Part shown: positions 10,305-19,101 of the stretch, one piece after another
Position numbering within the stretch: position 1 is the first letter of the stretch
Layout: every line of letters starts with the position of its first letter
Origin: Snodgrassella alvi
GTDB taxonomy: Bacteria; Pseudomonadota; Gammaproteobacteria; Burkholderiales; Neisseriaceae
Length of the DNA: 64,000 nt
Direction: 5' to 3'
Assembly: GCF_002777425.1 (NCBI RefSeq)
Contig: NZ_MDVC01000001.1
Span: 62,001 to 126,000 of the forward strand
Made by a program: the position numbers and the translations under genes
Notes under the pieces: model-generated
Seen by the model: the letters and a program-made list of their open reading frames with translations, nothing else
Database searches by the model: none
What the model was told of the DNA's origin: nothing

Positions 10305-10745
10305 ATGAAGAAATATGTATTCATTATATTATTTATTCTGCTACTATCTTCGTGCAATAAAATTAAAGTAATAGAAGAGAATAATCGGGAGAGTCACATA
10401 GTAGTTAATAAAGAGTTAATAAATAGAATTGATGGCGACACTATGGAAAAATTTATGAATTTTAATCAGATAGAACAAACATCTGTAGATAGTCTGATAA
10501 AAAAATATCCGCCCTTATGGGATAAAATTTTTATTCTGGGTAAAAAAGACGGTTTTATTACCGAATTTAGAGCAGGACTATCCAAACAATTTACACAAAA
10601 AGAAATAAGGAGCAGAGATATAAAAATTAGGGAAGTGACATGGGCTAGCAGTAATGAAGCAAACCTCACTGTTTGGTTTGAAGAAAAAGACCATAAATGG
10701 ATTCCTGTAGAACATTTCATCTGGGATAAAAATGCTGCGTTTTAA
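10305..10745 (+). CDS. Small lipoprotein, candidate immunity protein
   Basis: I do not recognise the family. The 146 residues begin with a lipoprotein signal peptide ending in the lipobox LSSC (Cys17). The mature part is hydrophilic, charged and about 130 residues long. The gene starts four bases after the stop of the metallopeptidase gene and is probably translationally coupled to it. It shares the low G+C of that gene. A periplasm-facing lipoprotein would suit protection against a periplasm-acting protease, but nothing in the sequence proves binding. Confidence 0.7.
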   Translation: MKKYVFIILFILLLSSCNKIKVIEENNRESHIVVNKELINRIDGDTMEKFMNFNQIEQTSVDSLIKKYPPLWDKIFILGKKDGFITEFRAGLSKQFTQKEIRSRDIKIREVTWASSNEANLTVWFEEKDHKWIPVEHFIWDKNAAF

Positions 10746-10974
10746 AATTTACTTTAGCAATCAACCATTTTCCCTAAATGTGCTGTACTATTTTAGAAAG
10801 TAGTTACATATTAGATACAACTAAGCTAATAAAGATATAGGTTATAGCGTATAAAAATATGGCATAGTTACCAGTAAATGAGATTAAAACCAACTATTAT
10901 GCTGATTGATCACAATTCGGTTTACTCAATCTGCAATAAATAGGTTGTTTGAGTATTAATGTCTTCCCTCATCA
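10746..10974. other. AT-rich spacer after the peptidase-lipoprotein pair
   Basis: I see no gene, repeat or hairpin here. It separates the accessory pair from the ssb terminator and probably marks the right edge of the accessory patch. Confidence 0.4.
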
Positions 10975-11009
10975 AATAAAACGCCCTTCAAATATACATC
11001 TGAAAGGCG
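10975..11009 (-). terminator. Terminator after ssb
   Basis: A 9-bp stem (CGCCTTTCA with TGAAGGGCG, one G-U) is followed by TTTTATT on the minus strand, 68 bp past the ssb stop. Confidence 0.75.
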
Positions 11010-11076
11010 AAATTATCAAAAATCAATTTGTCCGGCTAATTCAGTCGGAAATTGATTCTTAATTAATTTTAAATTA

Positions 11077-11610
11077 TCAAAATGGAATATCATCATCGAT
11101 ATCATCCACTGGCGCCGGTGTTGGTGCTGGCCGTGGTACCTGACGGCGTGGTGCCGCCGGTGGTGGGCTGGAAGCAGCAGGTGCGGCATCATAACCGCCC
11201 TGACTATAGTTGTTGCCGCCCTGAGCATAATCAGCACCGCCACCTGTTTGATCATAGCCGCCGCCAGCACTGGCGCCATCATTACGGCTGCCCAGCATTT
11301 TCATTTCGTTGCCGATGATGTCGTAAGCAGTGCGTTCGATACCATCTTTACCGCTGTATTTACGGCTTTGAATACGGCCTTCGATATACACCTGACTACC
11401 TTTACGCAGATACTGGCTGGCTATCTCACCCAGCTTGCCAAACAGAGTAATGTTGTGCCATTCGGTACGGGTCTGGCGCTCACCATTGCGGTCACGCCAT
11501 TGTTCATCAGTAGCGATAGAGAAGTTGGTTACTGCATCGCCGCTAGGCATATATCGCGTTTCAGGGTCTCGACCCAAACGGCCAACCAGGATGACTTTAT
11601 TAACAGACAT
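11077..11610 (-). CDS. ssb: Single-stranded DNA-binding protein
   Basis: SSB coats single-stranded DNA during replication, repair and recombination and recruits partners through its tail. The N-terminal OB fold (about residues 1-110) starts [21 protein letters not shown] Gly/Gln/Pro-rich linker follows, and the protein ends in the acidic tip DDIDDDIPF. Its 177 residues match the E. coli length. The start ATG has AGGA six to seven bases upstream. It lies 80 bp downstream of the lytic transglycosylase gene on the same strand and ends at its own terminator. Confidence 0.97.
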   Translation of the reverse strand: MSVNKVILVGRLGRDPETRYMPSGDAVTNFSIATDEQWRDRNGERQTRTEWHNITLFGKLGEIASQYLRKGSQVYIEGRIQSRKYSGKDGIERTAYDIIGNEMKMLGSRNDGASAGGGYDQTGGGADYAQGGNNYSQGGYDAAPAASSPPPAAPRRQVPRPAPTPAPVDDIDDDIPF

Positions 11611-11690
11611 GGTGGTTTCCTAATAATGAATACAGGTGGTCTTTCCAGACAACCCGTGTTGAAAAGATTATCTTTGTTACAGAATACTTG

Positions 11691-12314
11691 TTACGCCCAC
11701 TGCCAGTGCCGCTGCCAGGCACTGATAACAGCATTTGAATAAGTAGTACGGCCCAAACTGCCATTATAACGCGCCAGTGCTCTGGCCATATTACCATTCT
11801 CTCGGTTTCGATAATAACGCAGGATGGTGCAGCCATAACGTAAGTTAGTGCGAATATCGAATAAGTTATGTTCCGGACGGCCAATTTGTTTCACCCAGAA
11901 TGGCATTACCTGCATCAGTCCGCGTGCCCCTACGCCAGAAATAGCATATTGCCGAAAACGGCTTTCTACTTCAATCAGGCCCAGTATCACCTGTGTATCC
12001 AGACCAGCACGCATCGCTTCATACTGGATGTTGGTGAGCAAACGCTTACGTGCATAATCATCTGGAACATATGGCGCAAGCCGTGTCGACATGGCATTTA
12101 ACCAGCGGCTGGCTTCTGCCGGCGAAGCAAAAATCAGTCGCGGTGGGTTGGCATTATTGACTGCATTGCGCATGATGGAAGTTACATCATCAGCAAGCGT
12201 TTCTTCGCGTTGTGCGCCTGCCAGTGCCATACGTGGCATGGCTACACCGAGCATGGCAGCACTGCCAGCCTGTAATAACTGGCGTCGCGATACAGTTTTA
12301 CTTCTGTGCTGCAT
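11691..12314 (-). CDS. Tat-exported lytic transglycosylase (SLT domain)
   Basis: This predicted murein lytic transglycosylase cleaves the MurNAc-GlcNAc bond of peptidoglycan. The 207 residues start with a twin-arginine signal (SRRQLLQAG followed by a hydrophobic stretch and ALAGA). The SLT domain follows: the catalytic Glu is probably E117 in IEVESRF, then GARGLMQVMP and ARYNGS. Only the SLT domain is present, so it is a small enzyme without a cell-wall binding module. It is encoded just upstream of ssb. Export by Tat rather than Sec is unusual for this family and is inferred from the RR motif alone. Confidence 0.88.
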   Translation of the reverse strand: MQHRSKTVSRRQLLQAGSAAMLGVAMPRMALAGAQREETLADDVTSIMRNAVNNANPPRLIFASPAEASRWLNAMSTRLAPYVPDDYARKRLLTNIQYEAMRAGLDTQVILGLIEVESRFRQYAISGVGARGLMQVMPFWVKQIGRPEHNLFDIRTNLRYGCTILRYYRNRENGNMARALARYNGSLGRTTYSNAVISAWQRHWQWA

Positions 12315-12490
12315 ATGAATTAATTCCGGTTATGTACAGCATATAAACTGGTTTGAAAAATTGATTGTATACAATTGTAATTGATTATTTTAAATCAGGT
12401 TAGCAAGATTAAAGATTATGCAATCAATTTGCAGTTTAACAGAATGATTTCAGCACAGAATAATAAATGTCAGACAACTGCTTTTAATGC

Positions 12491-12521
12491 AAAAAAGCCG
12501 ATGTTTAACATTGGCTTTTTT
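12491..12521. terminator. Bidirectional hairpin terminator
   Basis: AAAAAAGCC(G)ATG and CAT(T)GGCTTTTTT pair around TTTAA. The stem has T runs in both directions. It probably ends the mla operon transcript after the small acidic protein on the minus strand. Confidence 0.75.
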
Positions 12522-12542
12522 AACATAGACAATAACACTGGT

Positions 12543-12905
12543 TTAATTCAGGTCAATAGGTACGAATGCTTCACGCGCCAGTTCTTCCTGTGCCAGATCG
12601 GTTACCACTGTTGAAATCTGTACCCCGAACCAATCTTTAAAATTATCCAAGCTTAAAGTCGGCCACAAGCTTTCATCTTCACACCAGTCAGCCAGTTCAG
12701 CTGCAAAGATATCCTGATAGCGCTGTTCAATTTCAGCCCACAAATCATCAATATCCTCGCAGGCAGAAGTCAGATAAGCATTGGCATCCTGCTGTAAAAT
12801 CTCTAATGATAGCTGTTCCAGATCAATATCGGGCAGGTTTTGTAACCACGCCCAAAATGGTTCAAGCGGAACAAGCAAAAATACGCTGCGATTAACTTCA
12901 AACAT
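12543..12905 (-). CDS. Small acidic conserved protein of unknown function
   Basis: The 120 residues start MFEVNRSVFLLVPLEPFWAWL and are rich in Asp, Glu and Trp, with no signal peptide or TM helix. I recognise this as the kind of short uncharacterised protein kept in betaproteobacteria but know no function. It follows mlaA by 73 bp on the same strand and precedes the terminator at 12491-12521, so it is probably the last gene of the mla transcript. Confidence 0.75.
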   Translation of the reverse strand: MFEVNRSVFLLVPLEPFWAWLQNLPDIDLEQLSLEILQQDANAYLTSACEDIDDLWAEIEQRYQDIFAAELADWCEDESLWPTLSLDNFKDWFGVQISTVVTDLAQEELAREAFVPIDLN

Positions 12906-12978
12906 GATTGCATTCCTGTTGTAATACGACCCGAATTTCAGTTACTGGTTTAAATTCCGGCAATGCCTGCACTCATGC

Positions 12979-13899
12979 TTAGTGCACATTCCAGTAAGGC
13001 TGGTCTGCTGAGGTAGCCGCAGCAGGTAGTGTAGTATTCGCAGATTCGGCTGCTACTGGTTCAGTTGGTGCAGGCGTACTGCTGCTGACAGATGCTGAGT
13101 TTTTTTCTCCAGTATCAGCAGATTTATCTGCCATTGCCGATGCCGGCTGTGCACTGGTGTTATTACTATTTGGTGCCACCAGACTGTCGATATCGTCATC
13201 CTCATCTTCATCGGCAGTAAATAGAGTACCACCCACCTGGCTGTTACGCAGTTTCATATACATATCACGCATATAAGTGTAGCGATCCAATGCAGCATCA
13301 TTCAGGCTGTCAGTTACATCCAGCAATCCTTCACGGGCGGCAACACCATTCAAACCAGCAGTACTCCAGCGTACAGCACTATCCTTGAAAATAGCGTCTT
13401 CTATCGGAAACACGTCGGTGATGGTGCTGCCAATACTATCGCGTACAGTTGACGGGCCAAAAATCGGATAAACGAAGTAATTACTGTTTTTCCAGCCCCA
13501 TGAGGCAAAAGTGTCGCCAAGGGTATTTTTATTATTCGGAATCTGGCCGGCATCAGCAATATTCAATAAACCGCCTAAACCAAAAGTACTATTGATACCA
13601 ACGCGTACAAAATCTGTACTGGCCTTTTCAATATCCAGCCGCAGCAGATTACTGCCGAAACTAACCACATCACGCAGATTATTGAAAAAGTTATTTACGC
13701 CGGTACGTACAGGTGAAGGTGTTACTTTACGGTAACCACGAGCTACCGGTGTCATGATATAACGATCCAGATGATCGTTAATATTGAACATTACCCGGTT
13801 ATATCCTTCGTACGGGTCTTTATAGGCCTGTTCTTCGGCCCAGCTCACCTGACTCAGGCATAATAGCAGTGTAGCTGCCAGCAACTTTTTTTTACTCAT
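12979..13899 (-). CDS. mlaA: Outer-membrane lipid asymmetry protein MlaA (VacJ)
   Basis: MlaA sits in the outer membrane and passes misplaced phospholipids from the outer leaflet to MlaC. The core is recognisable from DPYEGYNRVMFNIND through the PIFGPSTVRDSIG segment. The signal peptide ends SQVSWA and has no proper lipobox (the Cys at 14 follows three Leu), so the protein may not be lipidated as E. coli MlaA is. After about residue 225 comes a long acidic then Ser/Ala/Thr-rich tail, making 306 residues against about 250 in E. coli. The start overlaps the mlaB stop by four bases (ATGA). Confidence 0.93.
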   Translation of the reverse strand: MSKKKLLAATLLLCLSQVSWAEEQAYKDPYEGYNRVMFNINDHLDRYIMTPVARGYRKVTPSPVRTGVNNFFNNLRDVVSFGSNLLRLDIEKASTDFVRVGINSTFGLGGLLNIADAGQIPNNKNTLGDTFASWGWKNSNYFVYPIFGPSTVRDSIGSTITDVFPIEDAIFKDSAVRWSTAGLNGVAAREGLLDVTDSLNDAALDRYTYMRDMYMKLRNSQVGGTLFTADEDEDDDIDSLVAPNSNNTSAQPASAMADKSADTGEKNSASVSSSTPAPTEPVAAESANTTLPAAATSADQPYWNVH

Positions 13900-14180
13900 T
13901 GTAATGATTCCTCTACGCCGTAAAGTGCCATCAGGGTAATCAGCCCTGCTGGTACGCCGGCGATGTGCAACATGAATTTTTGTCTACGCGCCAATCGCTT
14001 TGCCGCCACCAATAAGGCCACACATGCAGAATCGGCTTCGGTTACACCACTGACATCCACTTTTTCAATGCCGGCATTCTGGATACAGTCACAAAATCGC
14101 TTGTAATCGTTTTCCCCTACTGTACTCATGGTTACCTTATCATGAATCATCAGAGTTTTACCCTGCACGGTGGTTTGCAT
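13896..14180 (-). CDS. mlaB: STAS-domain protein MlaB
   Basis: MlaB is the cytoplasmic STAS subunit that binds MlaF and is needed for activity of the MlaFEDB ABC transporter. The 94 residues form one STAS domain with the conserved VDVSGVTEADSACVALL segment; the Ser corresponds to the usual STAS serine position. It lies two bases after mlaC and overlaps mlaA by four, so translation is probably coupled. Confidence 0.9.
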   Translation of the reverse strand: MQTTVQGKTLMIHDKVTMSTVGENDYKRFCDCIQNAGIEKVDVSGVTEADSACVALLVAAKRLARRQKFMLHIAGVPAGLITLMALYGVEESLQ

Positions 14181-14182
14181 GG

Positions 14183-14785
14183 TTATTTACCGTTTTTGGC
14201 ACGTAAATCAGCTACCAGACCATCAATACCTTTCTGGCTGATGGTTTGATTAAACTGGTTACGGTATACGGTAACCAGACTGGCACCTTCAACGGCAACA
14301 TTATAAATGCGGTATATGCTACCAGCCTGATACATGGTGTAATCCATGCGTACCGGTTTACTGTTCGGTGTGGTGATATCTACACGCACAATGATTTCAC
14401 GCCCATTTTTATTCACTACCGGATTACTGTAAACGTTTGCTTTGGCGTTTCTGAATTTCAACATGGTACCGGAGTAAGTACGGATCAACAGGGTTTTAAA
14501 TTCTTGAGTCAGCGCCTGCTGCTGGGCTGGACTGGCTGTACGCCATGGTGCGCCTACAGCCAGTGCAGTCATGCGCTCAAAATCAAAATAGGGAATGGCA
14601 TAGTTTTCTGCCTGTCGGCGCACTTGATCGTCATTTTTTCCATTAGCTGAGCTCAAAATATTCAATACCTGAGTGGCATTATCCTTTAGCTGGCTTACTG
14701 CCTGCTGTGGCGAGGCAAAAGCCATGCTAATGCTCATAATACCAATGCTTAATATACCCAGTAGCGTAGATTTGTTCAGTTTCAT
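14183..14785 (-). CDS. mlaC: Periplasmic phospholipid-binding protein MlaC
   Basis: MlaC shuttles phospholipid between MlaA at the outer membrane and the MlaFEDB complex. It has a Sec signal peptide ending SMAFA, then the family fold including IPYFDFERMTALAVG and YRNQFNQTI near the C-terminus. The ATG at 14785 (MKLNKST) has GAAGGA seven bases upstream; the upstream TTG in frame overlaps that ribosome site and is unlikely. The protein is 200 residues, as expected. Confidence 0.94.
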   Translation of the reverse strand: MKLNKSTLLGILSIGIMSISMAFASPQQAVSQLKDNATQVLNILSSANGKNDDQVRRQAENYAIPYFDFERMTALAVGAPWRTASPAQQQALTQEFKTLLIRTYSGTMLKFRNAKANVYSNPVVNKNGREIIVRVDITTPNSKPVRMDYTMYQAGSIYRIYNVAVEGASLVTVYRNQFNQTISQKGIDGLVADLRAKNGK

Positions 14786-14836
14786 TGTATATTCCTTCAA
14801 TTAAATATATTGTGTGTTTACCTGCTGCTATCTTTT

Positions 14837-15349
14837 TTACTCACTGGCCGAAGCAGCGGTACTGTCTATTTGTTTGTTATTGCCTTTGGCGTTACCTTCA
14901 GCAAAGCTGGTCATAAATTTACCAATCAATTGTTCCAGTACCAAAGCAGAACTGGTAATGGTAATGGTGTCACCATCGGCCAGACTATCCAAGTCTCCGC
15001 CCTGCTCCAGCCCAATGTACTGATCGCCGAGTAAACCAGAAGTCAGAATCTGCGCAGACGTATCACTACTAAACTGGTACTGTTTATCAATTTTTAAAGT
15101 TACTTTAGCCCAATAAGTTTTGGGATCAAGCACAATTTTGTCTACCCGTCCTACTACTACTCCGGCAGCTTTGACGGGCGCCTGTGCTTTCAGCCCGCCA
15201 ATATCGCTGAATGAAGCCGATAAAGTATATGTAGGCTGGGAGGAACCAATGCCATTACCACCAGCTACGCGAAAAGCCAAAAATAGGATTGCCACTATGC
15301 CTATTAAAACGAATAGGCCAACCAGCATTTCCAGACTGTTTTTTTTCAT
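14837..15349 (-). CDS. mlaD: MCE-domain protein MlaD
   Basis: MlaD is the inner-membrane-anchored MCE subunit forming the hexameric lipid channel of the Mla transporter. One N-terminal TM helix (about 9-28) precedes a single MCE domain with SFSDIGGLKAQAPVKAAGVVVG and LLGDQYIGLEQGG. Its 170 residues match the family (183 in E. coli). It lies between mlaE (24 bp) and mlaC (51 bp). Confidence 0.95.
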   Translation of the reverse strand: MKKNSLEMLVGLFVLIGIVAILFLAFRVAGGNGIGSSQPTYTLSASFSDIGGLKAQAPVKAAGVVVGRVDKIVLDPKTYWAKVTLKIDKQYQFSSDTSAQILTSGLLGDQYIGLEQGGDLDSLADGDTITITSSALVLEQLIGKFMTSFAEGNAKGNNKQIDSTAASASE

Positions 15350-15373
15350 ATCATTACCCTGTTAATCTGTATC

Positions 15374-16150
15374 TTATTTGGTAAACATCAGAGCCGTCAG
15401 CATAAAATCCACAGCCAGAATAGTCAGAGAGCTGGATACTACGGTACGTGTATTGGCACGCAAAATGCCTTCTGAAGTAGGCTTTGCATAAAAGCCCTGA
15501 TAAACCGCAATCAGAGTGACTACCACGCCAAACACCAGTGATTTAATCAGGCCGTTTACGACATCATAATGAAAATCCAGATTATTCTGCATTTGTCCCC
15601 AGAACACACCGCTGTCCATACCAAAATATCTTACGCCAATCAGATAAGCACCATATACGCCAGCCACATTGAATATAGAGGCCAGTAAGGGCATGGAAAG
15701 CACACCGGCCCAGAAACGCGGCGCCACCACCCGTGCCACCGGATCAATAGCCATGACATTCATCGCTTCCAGTTGCTCAGTGGTTTTCATCAATCCAATC
15801 TCACTGGTCATTGCGCCGCCGGCACTGCTGGCAAACAGAATCGCCGCAAGTACAGGCCCCAGTTCCCGCAACATGGCTGCCGCCACCATATAGCCAAGGA
15901 TATCGGCTGATTTGAATTTGGCCAGCTGTGTATAGGCCTGCAAGCCCAGCACCATACCGACAAACAGCCCGGATACAGCAATAATGATGATCGAGAGAAC
16001 ACCGGAAAAATACATTTGCCGAATCATCAGACCCGGGCGGCGTAAAACAGTTCCACTGCGCAACAAGGCAGCAAACAGGAATAATGTTGCCCGCCCCAGA
16101 TGCTGGACAAAACTCAGGGTTTTTGCACCCAGTTGCTCAATTGCTTTCAT
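15374..16150 (-). CDS. mlaE: ABC transporter permease MlaE
   Basis: MlaE is the integral-membrane permease of the Mla lipid transporter. The 258 residues contain several TM helices and the family signature around VAAAMLRELGPVLAAILFA and EIGLMKTTEQLEAMNVM. I use the ATG at 16150, which overlaps the mlaF stop by one base (TGATG); a GTG one codon earlier is possible. Confidence 0.95.
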   Translation of the reverse strand: MKAIEQLGAKTLSFVQHLGRATLFLFAALLRSGTVLRRPGLMIRQMYFSGVLSIIIIAVSGLFVGMVLGLQAYTQLAKFKSADILGYMVAAAMLRELGPVLAAILFASSAGGAMTSEIGLMKTTEQLEAMNVMAIDPVARVVAPRFWAGVLSMPLLASIFNVAGVYGAYLIGVRYFGMDSGVFWGQMQNNLDFHYDVVNGLIKSLVFGVVVTLIAVYQGFYAKPTSEGILRANTRTVVSSSLTILAVDFMLTALMFTK

Positions 16151-16950
16151 CACGCGATGTTTAAATCCTGTTGTAAGGTAGTGGTTACCGGATAGCGGAA
16201 TGCTACCGGCCCGTCAGCCTGCCCATGAATAAACTGATTTATCCATGGTGAATCCAGTTCACGCATTTCTTGTGGAGAACCGGAAAAAATAATCTCTCCA
16301 TGTGCCAGAAATACCACATGGCTGGCAATATCCAGAGATTGCTGAATATCGTGTGTCACCATGACACTGGTGGTTTGCAAAGCGTTGTTGATTTTACTTA
16401 CCAGACTGGCTATCACGCCAAGTGAAATCGGATCCAGTCCGGTAAATGGTTCATCATATAATAATAGTGCCGGATCCAGTGCAATGGTGCGTGCCAGTGC
16501 CACTCGGCGTGACATGCCGCCGGAAAGTTCGGATGGCATTAAGCTCTCTACACCGCGCAAACCAACTGCATTCAGCTTCATAATTACCAGATCATGAATC
16601 ATGCTTTCCGGCAAATGAGTGTGCTCCCGCATTGGAAAGGCCACATTATCGAAAACAGACAAATCCGTAAACAGGGCGCCAAACTGAAACAATACACCCA
16701 TATTGCGGCGGTGGTGATACAGCTCTTCACGACTAAATTTGGCAATATCGCGACCATTGATCAGCACTTGCCCCTGCTGTGCGGTAATCTGGCCGGTCAT
16801 CAGGCGCAACAGTGTGGTTTTACCACTGCCGGAACTACCCATAATAGCGGTAAAGCTACCCTGTTCCAGTTTAAAATTAATGTTTTTCAGAATAGGGCGA
16901 TCGCCATAAGCGAAGCTCACATCTTTCATTTCAATAAACGGCGTAGCCAT
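16150..16950 (-). CDS. mlaF: ABC transporter ATP-binding protein MlaF
   Basis: MlaF is the ATPase of the Mla transporter. It has Walker A GSSGSGKTT, the signature LSGGMSRRVALAR, Walker B LLLYDEPFTGLDP and the switch His in MVTHD. I start at MATPFIEMKDVSF, which matches how the family begins; an ATG five codons and a TTG nine codons upstream are alternatives and none has a strong Shine-Dalgarno. It is the first gene of mlaFEDCBA and follows pdxA by 76 bp, so it may be cotranscribed with lptD-surA-pdxA. Confidence 0.95.
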   Translation of the reverse strand: MATPFIEMKDVSFAYGDRPILKNINFKLEQGSFTAIMGSSGSGKTTLLRLMTGQITAQQGQVLINGRDIAKFSREELYHHRRNMGVLFQFGALFTDLSVFDNVAFPMREHTHLPESMIHDLVIMKLNAVGLRGVESLMPSELSGGMSRRVALARTIALDPALLLYDEPFTGLDPISLGVIASLVSKINNALQTTSVMVTHDIQQSLDIASHVVFLAHGEIIFSGSPQEMRELDSPWINQFIHGQADGPVAFRYPVTTTLQQDLNIA

Positions 16951-17026
16951 ATTAAGATTTCCCATGCCGTATAGCAATTTAGATTTTATGATGTCTGCCG
17001 GTATTTATCAAATACGGGTGGGCATA

Positions 17027-18022
17027 CTAATTAAGCTTCCAGTACTCGCTCATGCCCACTGCGGCATCAATTGCAGCAAACAGGCTGCTACTGGTAGCTT
17101 TGCCTGTACCAGCAATATCCAGTGCCGTGCCATGATCTACTGAAGTACGGATAAAAGGCAATCCCAAGGTAATATTCACACCCTCACCAAAACTTGCATA
17201 TTTTAATACTGGCAAACCCTGATCATGATACATGGCCAGAACAGTATCAGCCTGCTTGAGCATAAAAGGCTGAAACAAGGTATCTGCCGGAAATGGCCCG
17301 GTGATTTTCATGCCTTGCTGCTGTAGCTGGTGGATTACCGGCATAATAATGTTATTTTCCTCATGCCCCAGATGGCCGTTTTCACCAGCATGTGGATTGA
17401 GCCCTGCAACTAGAATACGTGGCTGTAGCAGGCCAAATTTTTGCTGTAAATCGCGATGCAGAATGGTTAATACTTCAGTTAAAAGCTCTGTTGTCAGGGC
17501 ATCTGCTACGTTTCGCAGCGGTAAATGGGTAGTAGCCAAGGCCACTTTCAAACCACCGCCGGCAAGCATCATTACTACCCGTGACGTTGCACTTTTAGCG
17601 GCCAGATATTCTGTGTGACCACTAAAAGGGATACCACTGTCGTTGATGATTCCTTTATGCACCGGAGCAGTCACCATGGCAGCAAATTCACCCTGCTGAA
17701 TACCGATATATGCTCTGTCCAGCAACTGCAAAACATAAGCAGCATTGTGCACATTTAATATTCCGGCTTGCGCCAGCACCTGAACCGGAATGTGACACAC
17801 TTCCAGTGTCCCGGGTACAGATTTACCCTCAGGCTGATAAGGCTGGATAGTTACACTTTTACCCAGTAGTGCCGCCCGCTTCTGTAATAGCAGTATATCC
17901 CCCAATACCACTATGCGTACCGGTAATGCACAGGCAGCCAGATCCAGACAAATGTCGGGGCCGATGCCTGCTGGTTCACCACTGGTAACAGCAATAACTG
18001 GCTGGTTATTCATGTGATACAT
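17027..18022 (-). CDS. pdxA: 4-hydroxythreonine-4-phosphate dehydrogenase PdxA
   Basis: PdxA oxidises 4-phosphohydroxy-L-threonine in DXP-dependent pyridoxal 5'-phosphate synthesis. The 331 residues start with TSGEPAGIGPDICL and contain the metal-binding His residues in FSGHTEYLA, GLNPHAGENG and MYHDQGLPVLK. An ATG three codons later (18013) is an alternative start. It lies downstream of surA, the widespread lptD-surA-pdxA order. Confidence 0.96.
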   Translation of the reverse strand: MYHMNNQPVIAVTSGEPAGIGPDICLDLAACALPVRIVVLGDILLLQKRAALLGKSVTIQPYQPEGKSVPGTLEVCHIPVQVLAQAGILNVHNAAYVLQLLDRAYIGIQQGEFAAMVTAPVHKGIINDSGIPFSGHTEYLAAKSATSRVVMMLAGGGLKVALATTHLPLRNVADALTTELLTEVLTILHRDLQQKFGLLQPRILVAGLNPHAGENGHLGHEENNIIMPVIHQLQQQGMKITGPFPADTLFQPFMLKQADTVLAMYHDQGLPVLKYASFGEGVNITLGLPFIRTSVDHGTALDIAGTGKATSSSLFAAIDAAVGMSEYWKLN

Positions 18023-18141
18023 ATCAGTATTCTGTCTGCATTAGCTACTGGGATGTCAATAAAACATAGTTTACAGCCAGAATGCATAGAACAGTTGCTA
18101 ATCTGGCTGCCAGATGTGTGGATTAGCCTGCTTTAGAAGCA

Positions 18142-19101
18142 TCAGTCCAGAGGACGGATATTGATATAGGCCTGATCATGCAGCTGTTTGAGGAAATTCT
18201 GTAATAAAATCTCGCGTTTTTCCTGTACCAGCACTGCACGCATGCCATTACGCTGGCGCTCCTGTGGGCTGTCATTACTTCTCACGTCTACCAGACGAAT
18301 CACATGCCAGCCAAACTGGGTACGTACTGGCATGGATATCTGTCCAGGCTGCAATGATTTCACGGCAGCTTCAAATGGCGGTACAGTTTCTCCATCTATA
18401 ATCCAGCCCAGATCACCACCATTCTGCGCGCTGCCATCCTGAGAATATTGCCGTGCCAACTGCTCAAATGAGGCACCAGAACGTGCCTGCTGGGCAATCT
18501 GCTCAATCAGTTTACGCGTAATATCGTTATCGTTTTTCAGCAGAATATGTTGTACATGATAGGAATAGGCAGTCACTGGCGGTGGTAATTGCCGACCTTC
18601 CTGCTGTGCACGGGCAATAGCATCATCAATTTCCGCATCACTTACCTGACTTTTACCCATTACTTCGCTCTGTTCAATTTTCTGTGCCAGCAGGTTTTCA
18701 GTCATGGTACGGCGTAAGTGTTTTTCGTTAATACCTTCTTTAGCAATGCGCTGAATCAATTCATTAACACTCATGTGCCGTTGTGCTGCAAACTGTTCAA
18801 TTGCTTCATTTATATCAGCATCACTCAAACGGATATTGGCACGTTTGGCTGCCTGCACCAGTAAATCTTTACGTATCAGCTGCGCCAGTGCCTGCTGTTG
18901 CAAATCTGCAATGCTGATATTCTGACCATTTGGCAATTGTGAGCGCATCTGGGCAGTAACCATATCTAGCTCCTGCCGTGTAATTACATCATCATTGACA
19001 ATAGCGATAATGTTATCGACTGGTTTAATATCCAGTGCCAGTGCTGAAGGTAAGGAAACAGCCAGCATGGTTGCTGTCAGCCAAGTATGTATGCGTTTCA
19101 T
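18142..19101 (-). CDS. surA: Periplasmic chaperone and peptidyl-prolyl isomerase SurA
   Basis: SurA escorts unfolded outer-membrane proteins such as LptD through the periplasm. A signal peptide ending ALA is followed by the N-terminal chaperone domain (DNIIAIVNDDVITRQEL) and one parvulin domain with AQNGGDLGWI and QFGWHVIRL. At 319 residues it has one parvulin domain rather than the two of E. coli SurA (428 residues). The start overlaps the lptD stop by one base (TAATG), so translation is likely coupled to its own client's gene. Confidence 0.93.
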   Translation of the reverse strand: MKRIHTWLTATMLAVSLPSALALDIKPVDNIIAIVNDDVITRQELDMVTAQMRSQLPNGQNISIADLQQQALAQLIRKDLLVQAAKRANIRLSDADINEAIEQFAAQRHMSVNELIQRIAKEGINEKHLRRTMTENLLAQKIEQSEVMGKSQVSDAEIDDAIARAQQEGRQLPPPVTAYSYHVQHILLKNDNDITRKLIEQIAQQARSGASFEQLARQYSQDGSAQNGGDLGWIIDGETVPPFEAAVKSLQPGQISMPVRTQFGWHVIRLVDVRSNDSPQERQRNGMRAVLVQEKREILLQNFLKQLHDQAYINIRPLD

